From Paraburkholderia antibiotica (GTDB taxonomy: Bacteria > Pseudomonadota > Gammaproteobacteria > Burkholderiales > Burkholderiaceae): a stretch of 64,000 nt of DNA. Positions 27,019-39,666 of the stretch are shown in pieces; the first letter of the stretch is position 1, and the number at the start of each line of letters is the position of its first letter. The position numbers were made by a program, and so were the translations under genes. The stretch lies in contig NZ_JABBFZ010000004.1 in assembly GCF_012927125.1 (NCBI RefSeq), positions 186,001 to 250,000 on the forward strand. Direction: 5' to 3'. The notes under the pieces are model-generated. The model was not told the DNA's origin, made no database searches, and saw only the letters and a program-made list of their open reading frames with translations.

Positions 27019-27816
27019 ATGAGGATATGTGCGATGGCAATACTGTCCCTGGCGCTCGGCACTGCTGCCTGCTCGCAACTCGAAAGGAAACCTGATATGT
27101 CCAGTCGGGATAGCTCGACCTCCACCCCCGCTTTCGCCGCGATGAGCAAAGTGTCGCCTGCGCTCGAGCACTACACGAACGAAGTGCTGCTGGGCGATCT
27201 GTGGAAGCGTCCGCAACTGTCTGCACGAGACCGAAGCGTCGTGACGCTCTCCGTGCTGACTGTCCGAAATCAGAGCACCGAGTTGCCGTTCTATCTCGAT
27301 CTCGCGCTCGACAGCGGACTCAAACCCAGCGAAATCTCAGAGATCATCACTCACCTCGCGTTTTATTCCGGTTGGGCCAACGCCACCGCTGCTGCGAGAG
27401 TGACGAGTACAGTATTCGAGAGACGGGGAATCACTGCGGCACAGTTGCCAAGCTCGACCGTCGAGCTTCTTCCTCTCGACAAAGCCGCAGAGGCGCAGCG
27501 AGAAAGCACGGTGCAACAGAACTTCGGGATGGTGTCGCCTGGGGTCGTTCAATTCACCCGCGACACGCTGTTCAATGACTTGTGGTTAAGACCCGGTCTG
27601 GCACCACGGGATCGCAGTCTTGTCACCGTCAGCGCGCTGGTTGCATCGGGACAGGTCGCGCAACTCACCTATCACCTGAACCGCGCGATGGACAACGGCT
27701 TGACCGCGGAACAGGCTTCCGAAGTGATGACTCAACTGGCCTTCTATGCCGGTTGGCCCAATGTCTTTACAGCGCTGCCCGTTGTAAAGGACGTCCTTGC
27801 GCACCGCCCGGGTTGA
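27019..27816 (+). CDS. Carboxymuconolactone decarboxylase-family lipoprotein (two CMD repeats)
   Basis: A 265-residue protein with a lipoprotein-like signal (MRICAMAILSLALGTAAC) and two CMD-family repeats: RDRSVVTLSVLTVRNQSTELPF...EISEIITHLAFYSGWANA and RDRSLVTVSALVASGQVAQLTY...EASEVMTQLAFYAGWPNV. No CxxC pair is visible, so an AhpD-type peroxidase is unlikely; the gamma-carboxymuconolactone decarboxylase side of the family fits better. GGAGA precedes the ATG at 27019; the frame is open to 26980. It is divergent from the LysR gene and begins a run with DUF2255 and AroE-like genes. Confidence 0.82.
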   Translation: MRICAMAILSLALGTAACSQLERKPDMSSRDSSTSTPAFAAMSKVSPALEHYTNEVLLGDLWKRPQLSARDRSVVTLSVLTVRNQSTELPFYLDLALDSGLKPSEISEIITHLAFYSGWANATAAARVTSTVFERRGITAAQLPSSTVELLPLDKAAEAQRESTVQQNFGMVSPGVVQFTRDTLFNDLWLRPGLAPRDRSLVTVSALVASGQVAQLTYHLNRAMDNGLTAEQASEVMTQLAFYAGWPNVFTALPVVKDVLAHRPG

Positions 27817-27867
27817 TGTCCTGCCACGGCGTGCCGCACCGATCGCCCGATATGCCGAGGTAATCGA

Positions 27868-28302
27868 ATGACATCATGGTCCACGGATGAGCTTGCGGCG
27901 ATCGCCGCGAGCGACGATCTTCACGTGTCGCCATTGCGCGACGATGGTGTCACGCATGGCACGCCGACATGGATCTGGTCGGTCGTCGTCGACGGCGATC
28001 TTTACGTGCGCGCCTACAACGGCCTGGCATCCCGTTGGTATCAGGCTGCCCTGCGGCAGCGGGGCGGTAGAATTCGCGTTGCCGGCATGACGCGAGACGT
28101 GAGCTTCGAGTCAGCAGCGAATGCGCTCAATGACAGGGTCGACGACGCATACGGGATCAAATACCGCAACAGCTGGTATCTCAGCTCCATGACAAGCCGG
28201 CAGGCGCGTTATGCAACGGTCAAGATCTCTCCGTGCGGCGCGACCGCGGAGAACGCAGCGAACGTGACAACCGGTATGACACAAGGTAAGCCAGATGACT
28301 GA
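27868..28302 (+). CDS. DUF2255-family protein
   Basis: A 144-residue protein of the DUF2255 type: WSTDELAAIAASDDLHVSPL, then PTWIWSVVVDGDLYVRAYNG and SRWYQAALRQRGGRIRVAG, a split-barrel-like pattern resembling flavin-reductase-related nitroreductases. The last 25 residues are variable. It overlaps the AroE-like gene by 8 bases, so the two are co-translated. Function unknown. Confidence 0.8.
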   Translation: MTSWSTDELAAIAASDDLHVSPLRDDGVTHGTPTWIWSVVVDGDLYVRAYNGLASRWYQAALRQRGGRIRVAGMTRDVSFESAANALNDRVDDAYGIKYRNSWYLSSMTSRQARYATVKISPCGATAENAANVTTGMTQGKPDD

Positions 28303-29089
28303 GAAATTGGACGGCGCTACACGGCTGTTTCCGATCATCGGCGATCCGATCAGATTCGTTAAATCGCCGCAGAAGCTGACTCGTGGCTTCGTCGCGCGAG
28401 GCCACAATGCGCTTTGCCTGCCCATGCAGGTTGCCAACGACGACCTGGACGTGGTCATGCGTGCATTGACGTTGACCGCAAACGTCGACGGACTGCTTGT
28501 CACGATGCCACATAAGCAGTCGGCGTTTGCTTATTGCGCCAGCGTTTCCGATACTGCACGGTTGCTGGGTGCGGTCAGCGTCATGCGACGGAACGCGGAC
28601 GGAACGTGGCACGGCGACATGCTCGACGGGCTCGCGTTCGTAAAGGCCCAGACCGATCACGGTGCACACGTGAGTGACGGCCGGGCATTGCTGATCGGCG
28701 CTGGAGCGGCAGGGAGCGCGATCGCCATCGCTTTGCTGGAGGCAGGCATCAGTGAACTCATCATTCACGACGCTGACGAAGCTCGTTCGGCCTGGCTCGC
28801 CGGAAAACTTGGAAAGCCCGACCGGCGCCGCGTGCGCCTTGGTCCAGCCAATCCGACAGGATGCACCCTCGTGTTCAACGCAACCCCCATGGGGCTGCAC
28901 GGAGATGATCCGCTTCCCCTGCGGCGCGATCTACTCGATGCGTCAATGTTCGTTGGCGACGTGATTGCCGGGCATGGAGTCACGCCGCTTCTGGCGGCGG
29001 CGCAAGCGGCGGGTTGCAAGACGGCGAACGGCGTTCAGATGGTCGAAGCCGTGCAGGAAATGATGCTTGTATTTCTGTTGGGTGAATAA
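28295..29089 (+). CDS. Shikimate dehydrogenase-family protein (AroE-like)
   Basis: A 264-residue protein with the AroE layout: LFPIIGDPIRFVKSPQ at the start (substrate pocket), VDGLLVTMPHKQ with the catalytic Lys, LGAVSVMRR instead of the usual GAVNT, the NADP-binding GAGAAGSAIAIALL, and VFNATPMGLHGDD. The departure at the GAVNT motif and the accessory context suggest a catabolic paralogue (quinate/shikimate-like or another polyol acid) rather than the housekeeping enzyme. Third gene of the CMD-DUF2255-AroE run. Confidence 0.82.
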   Translation: MTEKLDGATRLFPIIGDPIRFVKSPQKLTRGFVARGHNALCLPMQVANDDLDVVMRALTLTANVDGLLVTMPHKQSAFAYCASVSDTARLLGAVSVMRRNADGTWHGDMLDGLAFVKAQTDHGAHVSDGRALLIGAGAAGSAIAIALLEAGISELIIHDADEARSAWLAGKLGKPDRRRVRLGPANPTGCTLVFNATPMGLHGDDPLPLRRDLLDASMFVGDVIAGHGVTPLLAAAQAAGCKTANGVQMVEAVQEMMLVFLLGE

Positions 29090-29415
29090 ATCCGACGCCG
29101 GTGGTTTGATCGCCCTCCGGGAAAAGCGCGCTTCGGCGTTGCCAGTTATCGCGAAGAGCATTTAGCGAACCCGCTCCGACATCGTGCCCTGTCTGAGTGT
29201 CCGGTCGCGGGATAGTTTCTGACGTTCATTGCTCGCCGGCAACTGGCCGAAGCGGGTCGATACCAGTCTTCCATGGCAGGTGACGATCAGCTCGAAGAGT
29301 CCGCTCGTGACTGGATCTGACTGTGACTGTCAGGTCGCGTCTCGGCTTATACGCCTCACGCCTCACGCTCGTTGCGTAAGGCACGCACCATCATCCCAAG
29401 CCCAACGCCTACACC
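29090..29415. other. Intergenic region between convergent units
   Basis: 326 bases between the AroE-like gene and the convergent MFS gene. No gene, and no clear hairpin followed by a T-tract, is seen. Confidence 0.4.
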
Positions 29416-30783
29416 TCAAACCCGCGTTTCATCCACCGAATCCTGCGCGGCAGCGCGCACGTTGCCTGCCTTCGCCTCGTCCTCAAACCCCGCATCCCCA
29501 TCGATCTCGATCCGCTTCACTTCGCCGAGCAGGAATGTGTAGCACAGCACCGCGACGATCGCGAACAGGCTGATCAACCCCAGCGCCCAGCCGAACGAAC
29601 CGGTCGCGCGCACGATGACGCCGATCGCGATCGGCGTCACGATACCCGACAGATTGCCGGCGAAATTAACGGCGCCACCCGTGATGCCGACCATGCCTTC
29701 CGGCGCGATATCCGCGACGAGCGACCACGACGCCGACGCGACCCCTTGCGCAAAAAACGCGAACGACATGATCGCGATCACGATCCAGTTGGTGTCGGTC
29801 AACACTGCGAGTGTCATCGTCGGCACCAGCAGCAGGCCGGTCATGATCGGCGTCTTGCGTGCGGTCGCGACCGAGGCGCCGCGCCGCAGCAGCCAGTCCG
29901 ACAGCAAGCCGCCCGCGACCACGCCGATCGATGCCGCGACGAACGGCACCGCGCTTGCGCTACCGGCCTTCAGCATCGTCATGTGCCGCTCGGAGATCAG
30001 GTAGGTCGGAAACCACGTCAGAAAGAAATACAGCGACGATAGAGACGCGAACTTGCCTGCGCAGATCGCGATGATCTGCCGGTTGCGAAACAGCACGCCG
30101 AGCTTGCGCCATGGAAACGAGCGCTGTTGTTGCGCACCGCTCTTGCGATCGACCAGCGCGCCACCATGACGCAGATGTTCGAGCTCGGCCGCATTGACCC
30201 GCTTGCTGTGCTCGGGATCGCGATACATCGCGTACCAGATCAGCGCCCATGCAATGCCGAGCGCGCCGGTGAAGAAGAAAATCTCGCGCCAGCCGAAGCG
30301 ATGCGCGATCCAGAACAGCAGCGGCGTGAGCGCCGCCATGCCGACGTACTGCCCGACCAGATAGACGCTCGTCGCGAAGCCGCGCTCGCGTTGTGCGAAC
30401 CAGATCGACACGACGCGATTGTTGACCGGAAAAGTCGGCGCTTCCGCGACGCCGACGCCGAGGCGCAAACCGAACAGCGTCGCGAATCGTCCGGCGAAAC
30501 CCTGCGCGAACGTGAACGCGGACCAGATGAAAATCGCGCACGCGTACATCGCTCGCGAACCGCAACGGTCGACCACCCAGCCGCCCGGAATGTTCGCGAG
30601 CACGTAGGTCCACGAATACGCGGAGAAGATAAAACCGAGCTCGACCGGGCCGAGGCCGAATTCGTTTTTCATCAACGGCGCGGCGACCGCGAGATTCGCG
30701 CGATCCAGATAGTTGACGACAGTGCCGACGAAGACCAGCAACAGCATCCAGTAACGCACGCGGGTGGGGCGCAAGGCGGACAT
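29416..30783 (-). CDS. MFS transporter (anion:cation symporter/GudP-like)
   Basis: A 455-residue transporter with 12 predicted membrane segments. YWMLLLVFVGTVVNYLDRANLAVAAP and GFIFSAYSWTYVLANIPGGWVVDRCG are the family signature of the anion:cation symporters (D-glucarate, galactonate, phthalate and other organic acids). The second half includes SLVADIAPEGMVGITGGAVNFAGNL. A long charged C-terminal tail follows the last helix. The ATG at 30783 is preferred over an open extension to 30831. The substrate is likely an organic acid or sugar acid; proximity to phnWX does not prove a link. Confidence 0.86.
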   Translation of the reverse strand: MSALRPTRVRYWMLLLVFVGTVVNYLDRANLAVAAPLMKNEFGLGPVELGFIFSAYSWTYVLANIPGGWVVDRCGSRAMYACAIFIWSAFTFAQGFAGRFATLFGLRLGVGVAEAPTFPVNNRVVSIWFAQRERGFATSVYLVGQYVGMAALTPLLFWIAHRFGWREIFFFTGALGIAWALIWYAMYRDPEHSKRVNAAELEHLRHGGALVDRKSGAQQQRSFPWRKLGVLFRNRQIIAICAGKFASLSSLYFFLTWFPTYLISERHMTMLKAGSASAVPFVAASIGVVAGGLLSDWLLRRGASVATARKTPIMTGLLLVPTMTLAVLTDTNWIVIAIMSFAFFAQGVASASWSLVADIAPEGMVGITGGAVNFAGNLSGIVTPIAIGVIVRATGSFGWALGLISLFAIVAVLCYTFLLGEVKRIEIDGDAGFEDEAKAGNVRAAAQDSVDETRV

Positions 30784-31136
30784 CGGGAGTTCTCGGTGAG
30801 TTCGTTCAGTAGGACGGATGGCGCACAGCACAGGCCAGGCCAGGCGAATGGCGCGCAGGAAAAGCGCTTCGTGTTTTATATATGAAACATTGATTTATTG
30901 GTGGGACGATTATAAAAGTATCGTCGGCAGTCGCAAAGCTGCAAATAAAGCGCGTAAGCCGGGCGTAATTGTTCGGCGCAACCGGCCGATCAATTCGCCC
31001 GCAGCCGCTTTATCCGCCAGATCCGAATGCCTACATTGTGTCCAGTGACAGCGCCACTGCATCTCCAGCTTCAGCGGCGTGCACCCCGCGACTTCTCGCG
31101 AGGCACGCCGGCGCGAACCATTGAAAGGACACGATC
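30784..31136. other. Divergent promoter region, MFS gene and SDR gene
   Basis: 353 bases. It is AT-richer near 30880-30960 where promoters are expected. No ORF is supported. AAAGGA precedes the SDR start. Confidence 0.4.
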
Positions 31137-31883
31137 ATGAGCAAGCTCACAGGCAAGGTAGCGGTTGTAACGGGTGCATCGAAGGGCATCGGTGCGGCGA
31201 TTGCGAAGGCATTGGCGGCGCAAGGCGCGTCGGTGGTGGTGAACTACGCGTCGAGCCGGGCCGGCGCCGACAAGGTGGTCGCCGACATCGTCGCGGCGGG
31301 CGGCAAGGCGCTCGCGGTCGGCGGCGACGTGTCGAAGGCGGCGGACGCGAAGGGCATCGTCGATACGGCGGTCGAAACCTATGGACGGCTGGACATTCTG
31401 GTCAACAACTCGGGCGTCTACGAGTTCGCGGCAATCGAGGAGATCACCGAAGCGCATTTCCACAAGCACTTCGACGTCAACGTGCTGGGGCTGCTGCTCG
31501 TGACGCAGGCGGCCGCGAAGCATCTCGGCGAAGGCGGCAGCATCGTCAACGTCAGTTCGGTGGTGAGCCGCATCACACCGCCGACGACCGCGGTCTACAC
31601 GGCGACCAAGGGCGCCGTCGACGCGATCACCGGCGTGCTCGCAAAGGAACTCGGGCCGCGCAAGATCCGCGTCAACTCGGTGAATCCGGGCATGGTCGAA
31701 ACCGAAGGCGCGCACAGCGCGGGCGTCATCGGTTCGGACTTCGAAACGTGGGCCGTCAGCACGACGCCGCTCGGGCGCATCGGCCAACCCGACGATATCG
31801 CGGACGTGGTGACCTTCCTCGCATCCGACGATTCGCGCTGGTTGACCGGTGAAAGTCTGATTGCGAGCGGCGGCGCGCGTTAA
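31137..31883 (+). CDS. SDR-family oxidoreductase (3-oxoacyl-ACP reductase-like)
   Basis: A 248-residue classical SDR: TGASKGIGAAIAKALAAQGA cofactor loop, NNSGVY, catalytic Ser in IVNVSSVVS, Tyr and Lys in AVYTATKGA, and SVNPGMVETEG; the C-terminal WLTGESLIASGG is typical. The Asn-Tyr after beta-2 (VVVNYASSRAGAD) points to NADP(H). It stands alone, with a strong terminator after it. The substrate is unknown; FabG-like naming refers to fold only. Confidence 0.88.
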   Translation: MSKLTGKVAVVTGASKGIGAAIAKALAAQGASVVVNYASSRAGADKVVADIVAAGGKALAVGGDVSKAADAKGIVDTAVETYGRLDILVNNSGVYEFAAIEEITEAHFHKHFDVNVLGLLLVTQAAAKHLGEGGSIVNVSSVVSRITPPTTAVYTATKGAVDAITGVLAKELGPRKIRVNSVNPGMVETEGAHSAGVIGSDFETWAVSTTPLGRIGQPDDIADVVTFLASDDSRWLTGESLIASGGAR

Positions 31884-31919
31884 GCGACGGGTTTTCTTTC
31901 CCTTGAAGTAGGTGCAGTG

Positions 31920-31970
31920 GCGGGCGGCGCGGCCGGTAAGACGAGGGCCGCGCCGCCCGCCGCATTTTTT
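31920..31970 (+). terminator. Intrinsic terminator after the SDR gene
   Basis: Perfect 15-bp stem GCGGGCGGCGCGGCC / GGCCGCGCCGCCCGC (31920-31934 and 31946-31960) with an 11-base loop, then CGCA and six T. Confidence 0.88.
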
Positions 31971-32001
31971 ACGTGTTCAGGTTGGGCGCGCGCCGCGCGC
32001 T

Positions 32002-32886
32002 TCAGGCTGATTCGACATCGCCGTCCGCACCTTCGAGCGCCACCGCAAACAGCGCGTCGAGCAGATTCGAGCCCGGCCGTTCGGCGAGCCGCGTCAGCGA
32101 TTCGATCATCTGCACCTGGCAATCCTGCAGCGGCACCATTCGGATGCGCCGCGATTCCTTGAACTCCGCGCGCGCGATCACGCCGACGCCCATCCCTTGC
32201 GCGACCGCTTCCTCCAGCGCCTCGCGACCATCGACGTACAACACCGGTTCGACCTGCAACGACGCACGCACCAGTTCGATTTCGAGCAGTTGCTGCGTGA
32301 CCGATTGCGGCTCGCGGAAAATCATCGGCTGCTGGACGAGTTCCGCGTAGCTGAGGCGGCGCTTTTTCGCGGCCGGGTAGCTCGCCGGCACCATCGCGAC
32401 CAGCGGATCGCGCCGCAGCACGCGCGACTCCAGCCGGCTATGCACTTGCGGCGCGGCGGTAATGGCCGCGTCGACCGCGCTCGACAGCACGCGCTGCATG
32501 CACTCGGCCGCATTCGCAATCGACAGCGTCACGACGATGCCCGGATGGCGCCGGCGAAACGCGCCGATCAGCGCGACCGCGAGATCGGGCGCGTCGGCCG
32601 CGAGCGAGAGCGAACCGGATTCGAGGCCGCCCGCCGATTCGAGCAACTGACGCGCGTCGCGCTCGCAAGCGAGCATCTGCCGCGTGACGCTGAAGAGGCG
32701 CAGTCCCAGCTCGGTCGTCTCGACGCCGCGCGGCCCACGCTCGAACAGTTTGACGCCGTAATCCTGTTCGAGCCGCCGCACGTGATCCGACACCGCCGGC
32801 TGCGTCAGCGACAACGCCTGCGCCGCCTTCGAAAAGCCGCCGTGTTCCGCGACCGCATGAAATGCCCGCAACTGCGCGTATTGCAC
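32002..32886 (-). CDS. LysR-family regulator, divergent from phnWX
   Basis: A 294-residue LysR protein: AEHGGFSKAAQALSLTQPAVSDHVRRLEQ forms the HTH (residues about 13-42), with GPRGVETTELGLRLF as the wing; the effector half has LSLAADAPDLAVALIGAF, VDAAITAAPQ and AVAQGMGVGVIARAEF. It is transcribed away from phnW, with a dyad-like site between the two genes, and is therefore the probable activator of 2-aminoethylphosphonate use. Confidence 0.86.
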   Translation of the reverse strand: MQYAQLRAFHAVAEHGGFSKAAQALSLTQPAVSDHVRRLEQDYGVKLFERGPRGVETTELGLRLFSVTRQMLACERDARQLLESAGGLESGSLSLAADAPDLAVALIGAFRRRHPGIVVTLSIANAAECMQRVLSSAVDAAITAAPQVHSRLESRVLRRDPLVAMVPASYPAAKKRRLSYAELVQQPMIFREPQSVTQQLLEIELVRASLQVEPVLYVDGREALEEAVAQGMGVGVIARAEFKESRRIRMVPLQDCQVQMIESLTRLAERPGSNLLDALFAVALEGADGDVESA

Positions 32887-32933
32887 GTGTGCCTCGTCGT
32901 CAGGGTGAGGGAATAAGTTTTTACGATAGTGAC

Positions 32934-32948
32934 ATCGATTATATCGAT
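32934..32948. promoter_or_regulatory. Likely LysR site in the lysR-phnW intergenic region
   Basis: ATCGAT TAT ATCGAT: two ATCGAT palindromes 9 bp apart, containing a T-N11-A core (TCGATTATATCGA). More ATCGAT-like half-sites follow to 32970. It lies 48 bases from the LysR start and 115 from phnW. Confidence 0.45.
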
Positions 32949-33063
32949 TTTACCGATGATCGACGTTTCGGTACCGTGTGCGCTATTGACCTGGCACGAC
33001 GGAGTTTGAGATATGGAAAGCGCGCTCGACGGTTCATGCGTGGCGTCTTCAGGAGCGTCTGCA

Positions 33064-34290
33064 ATGACGTCTTCATCGTCTTCACCCGCAAGCGGCAACG
33101 GCAACAACACCGCGCGTTGCGCCGCGCCGGCCGGCGGCGAGCCTTATCTGCTGACCCCAGGCCCGCTGACCACGGCCCGCTCGACCAAGGAAGCGATGCT
33201 GCGCGACTGGGGCTCGTGGGACGGCGATTTCCGCGCGATGACCGCGCAATTGCGCGCGCGCCTGCTCGACATCGCCGGCGATAGCGCGGGCGACTACGAC
33301 TGCGTGCCGCTGCAAGGCAGCGGCAGCTACTGCGTCGAAGCGATGCTCGGCAGCCTGATTCCGCGCGATGGCCACGCGCTGGTGCTCGCCAACGGCGCAT
33401 ACGGCAAGCGCGCGGCGACCACGCTCGGTTATCTCGGCCGCGCCTGCACGCTGCTCGACAAGGGCGACTACCTGCCGCCGCGCGGCGCGGAAGTCGAGCG
33501 CATGCTCGCCGCCGATCCGTCGATCACGCACGTGGTCGCGATTCACTGCGAAACCAGTTCCGGCATCCTGAACCCGCTCGAGGAAATCGCCGCAGCAGTC
33601 GCGAAGCATGGCCGCAAGCTGCTGATCGATTCGATGAGCGCGTTCGGCGCGGTGCCGCTCGACGTGCGGCGGATCGCGTGCGAGGCGTTCGTGTCGTCGG
33701 CGAATAAATGCATCGAGGGCGTGCCGGGGTTCGGCTTCGTGATCGCGCGCAAGGACGCGCTGCGCGACGCGAAGGGCCGCAGCCATTCGCTCGCGCTCGA
33801 TCTGCACGATCAATGGGACGTGCTGAACCGCACCGGGCAGTGGCGCTTCACGCCGCCCACGCATACGGTGGCCGCGTTCATCGAGGCACTGCGGCTCTAT
33901 ACGCTCGAAGGCGGCCAGCCGGCGCGGCTCGCGCGCTATGAAAACAATCGCGACGTGCTGGTGGCCGGCATGCAGTCGCTCGGTTTCGAGCCGCTGCTGA
34001 ACGCGCGCTGGCGCTCGCCGATCATCGTGACGTTTTTCTCGCCCGCGCATCCGGCCTTCGAATTCGCGCGCTTCTACGAACTGATGAAGCAGCAGGGCTT
34101 CATCATCTATCCGGGCAAGCTGACGGTGGTCGAGAGCTTTCGCATCGGTTGCATCGGCCAGGTCGACGAACACGTGATGCGCCGCGTGGTCGACGCGTGC
34201 GCACAGGCGTTGCGCGCACTGGGGGTTACGCATGCGGCGCCGCCGGCTGCCGCGCTCGAAGAACGCAAGGCGCTTGCGCAGTCGGCATGA
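33064..34290 (+). CDS. phnW: 2-aminoethylphosphonate--pyruvate transaminase
   Basis: A 408-residue fold-type I PLP enzyme that converts 2-aminoethylphosphonate and pyruvate to phosphonoacetaldehyde and alanine. The signature start YLLTPGPLTTARSTKEAMLRDWGSWD, PLQGSGSYCVEAMLGSL (PLP phosphate loop), HCETSSGILNPLEEIA, LIDSMSAFGAVP (Asp for the ring nitrogen) and SSANKCIEGVPGFGFVIA (Schiff-base Lys) are all present. AGGAG precedes the ATG at 33064; another ATG in frame at 33013 is also possible. The first 25 residues are low complexity (Ser, Gly, Asn). It is followed by phnX. Confidence 0.95.
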   Translation: MTSSSSSPASGNGNNTARCAAPAGGEPYLLTPGPLTTARSTKEAMLRDWGSWDGDFRAMTAQLRARLLDIAGDSAGDYDCVPLQGSGSYCVEAMLGSLIPRDGHALVLANGAYGKRAATTLGYLGRACTLLDKGDYLPPRGAEVERMLAADPSITHVVAIHCETSSGILNPLEEIAAAVAKHGRKLLIDSMSAFGAVPLDVRRIACEAFVSSANKCIEGVPGFGFVIARKDALRDAKGRSHSLALDLHDQWDVLNRTGQWRFTPPTHTVAAFIEALRLYTLEGGQPARLARYENNRDVLVAGMQSLGFEPLLNARWRSPIIVTFFSPAHPAFEFARFYELMKQQGFIIYPGKLTVVESFRIGCIGQVDEHVMRRVVDACAQALRALGVTHAAPPAAALEERKALAQSA

Positions 34291-34330
34291 ACGTACACGG
34301 AAAACATTGGATTCCTGAGGATCGAAACAG

Positions 34331-35134
34331 ATGAAACACGTCAAGGCAGTGATTTTCGACTGGGCCGGCACGGTAGTCGATTACGGCTCGCGCGCGCCGA
34401 TGGGCGCGTTCGTCGAGACCTTCGCGCAGTTCGGCGTGCCGATCACGATCGACGAAGCACGCGGCCCGATGGGCATGGCCAAACGCCCGCATATCGCGGC
34501 ACTGATGGCGCTGCCGCGCGTCGCGCGGGCATGGACCGAACGTTATGGCCACGCGCCGAATGATGCCGACATCGATGCTGTGTACGACGTATTCGTGCCG
34601 AAGAACGTCGCGGTCGCGGCGAGCTACAGCGCGGTGATTCCCGGCGTCGCGCAGGTGACGAGCGCGCTGCGTCACGATGACGTTCGCATCGGCACGACCA
34701 CCGGCTATACGCGCGAGATCATCGACGAGATCGTGCCGGGCGCTGCCGCGCAGGGCTTCTCGCCGGACAGCATCGTGTGTACCGGCGACACGCCGGAAGG
34801 CCGGCCCTCGCCGTACATGATCTACCGGACGCTGCCGCAACTGGGCGTGTGGCGCGCGAAAGAAGCGATCAAGGTCGACGATACCGAGGTCGGCATCGAG
34901 GAGGGCATCAACGGCGGCACGTGGGCGGTGGGCGTCGCGGTCAGCGGCAACGCGTTCGGCCTCAGCGAAGCCGAGGTCAAGGCGTTGCCGGCCGACGAAT
35001 TCGCCGCGCGCCGCGACGGTGCGATCGGCCGGTTGAAGGCGGCGGGCGCGCATTATGTGATCGATAGCGTCGCGGATCTGATGCCGGTGGTGTACGACAT
35101 CGATGCGCGGCTCGCGAGGGGTGAGCGGCCGTGA
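34331..35134 (+). CDS. phnX: Phosphonoacetaldehyde hydrolase
   Basis: A 267-residue HAD-superfamily enzyme that splits phosphonoacetaldehyde into acetaldehyde and phosphate. The nucleophile is Asp10 in FDWAGTVVDYGS, the Schiff-base Lys is Lys51 in GPMGMAKRPHI, and GTTTGYTREI and IKVDDTEVGIEEG form the other HAD motifs. Length and motifs match PhnX closely. It is 40 bases downstream of phnW and completes the two-step 2-aminoethylphosphonate pathway. No dedicated AEP transporter is encoded next to it on the right. Confidence 0.95.
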   Translation: MKHVKAVIFDWAGTVVDYGSRAPMGAFVETFAQFGVPITIDEARGPMGMAKRPHIAALMALPRVARAWTERYGHAPNDADIDAVYDVFVPKNVAVAASYSAVIPGVAQVTSALRHDDVRIGTTTGYTREIIDEIVPGAAAQGFSPDSIVCTGDTPEGRPSPYMIYRTLPQLGVWRAKEAIKVDDTEVGIEEGINGGTWAVGVAVSGNAFGLSEAEVKALPADEFAARRDGAIGRLKAAGAHYVIDSVADLMPVVYDIDARLARGERP

Positions 35135-35188
35135 CGTGACGATAAGCGCATTCGGACTTCAGCCCGTCCCGCTCATTCGATCACCCGA

Positions 35189-36121
35189 TCACTTGAAAAA
35201 CCCCACCGCGAGATCGATGAACTCGCGCACCTTGCGCGGCACGAATTCGCGGCTCGGATAAACCAGCGACACCGCGACGTCGCCATTGAGCACCTCATAG
35301 CGTTCGAGCACGCGCACCAGCGTGCCGGCGCGCAATTCATCCTCGACCATTTCCAACGGCAGCAGCGCGATGCCCATCGCACCGAGCGCGGCCTGCTTCT
35401 GCATGATCATGCTGTTGACGGTGAACGACGCGTCGATGGCGATGCTCTCGCTGTTGTCGCTGCCGTCCGCGTCGTTGTCAGCGTTATTTCCAGCATCGCC
35501 ACGGCGGAAGATCCACATTGGCCCGGTCGTGTCGAACGGCGCGGCGATCAGCCGGTGTTGCGCGAGCTCGGCGGGTGTTTGCGGATGCCCCGCCTGTGCG
35601 AGATACGCGGCGGCCGCGACCGGTACCGCGTGCGCGTCGATCAGGCGCCGCACCACCAGCGACTCCGAGCGGATCATATGCTCGGTCACGATGCCGACGT
35701 CGAAGCCGCCTTCGAGCAGATCGACGCGCTTTTCCGTCAGCGTGACGCGCAGATTGACCTGCGGGAAGCGCGCCTGATATTCGGCGAACAGCGGCGTCAG
35801 GCGGAACAGCGAAAAACTGCCGAGTGCGACGATGCGCAGATCGCCGGCCACGTCGTGCGAGGTGGTGGTCGCGCGCGACTCGATTTCCGCGAGCTCGGCG
35901 AGCAGCACGCGGCAGCCGTCCGCGTATTGCGCGCCGCTCTCGGTCAGCACGACCTTGCGGGTGGTGCGCTGGAACAGACGGATGCCGAGATGCTGTTCGA
36001 GACCCGACACGTGGCGCGTGACGACCGAGGTCGACACGCCCAGTTGCGCCGCTGCCTGTGCGAAGCTGCCGACGTCGGCGACCTTGACGAAGGCCTGCAT
36101 GGCCTGGAAAAGATTGATCAT
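35189..36121 (-). CDS. LysR-family regulator
   Basis: A 310-residue LysR protein of the CrgA/DmlR-like branch: MQAFVKVADVGSFAQAAAQLG and STSVVTRHVSGLEQHLG build the HTH; effector half DLRIVALGSFSLFRL, GGFDVGIVTEH, and GAMGIALLPLEMVEDEL. A short acidic, Asn/Asp-rich insertion (DAGNNADNDADGSDNSE) around residue 210-226 is unusual for the family and may be a surface loop. It is convergent with phnX. The target is unknown. Confidence 0.85.
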   Translation of the reverse strand: MINLFQAMQAFVKVADVGSFAQAAAQLGVSTSVVTRHVSGLEQHLGIRLFQRTTRKVVLTESGAQYADGCRVLLAELAEIESRATTTSHDVAGDLRIVALGSFSLFRLTPLFAEYQARFPQVNLRVTLTEKRVDLLEGGFDVGIVTEHMIRSESLVVRRLIDAHAVPVAAAAYLAQAGHPQTPAELAQHRLIAAPFDTTGPMWIFRRGDAGNNADNDADGSDNSESIAIDASFTVNSMIMQKQAALGAMGIALLPLEMVEDELRAGTLVRVLERYEVLNGDVAVSLVYPSREFVPRKVREFIDLAVGFFK

Positions 36122-36256
36122 CTGAGTAAAAACGTGTTCGTTGTGACGGCCAGTTGGGACCTGCGTTTGGCTGGCCCGGCGCAGGGCCGTCGTTCTCAGC
36201 CGCGCCCGATGGCCACGGGGCGGCTGAAGTATGTCTGATGCGTGTCTAAGGCATCT

Positions 36257-39400
<3,144 letters not shown>

Positions 39401-39455
39401 GGACGGCAACGGGCGCGGACTCTGCGCCCCTCGTACTTCGTACGCCGCACCGACG

Positions 39456-39490
39456 AATGGGCCGATTCGCGAGAGTCGGCCCATTTTCTT
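39456..39490 (+). terminator. Intrinsic terminator of argG
   Basis: AATGGGCCGA / TCGGCCCATT stem (39456-39465 and 39476-39485) with a 10-base loop, followed by TTCTTT. Confidence 0.85.
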
Positions 39491-39666
39491 TGGGCGGTCC
39501 GCATGGGCGAGGTAGTTGTCAGCGCAACGTAATCATCTGCGGATTAGTGCTGTAAAAAGCGCTGTAAAGCAAGTCACCGAACGTTTTCACGTCATCCCAC
39601 AGTTTGCGCTCAAGTTTCGCTGACCTATGCCGTTGACATAGGCTGACCCCATTCTGGAACCCAGCC

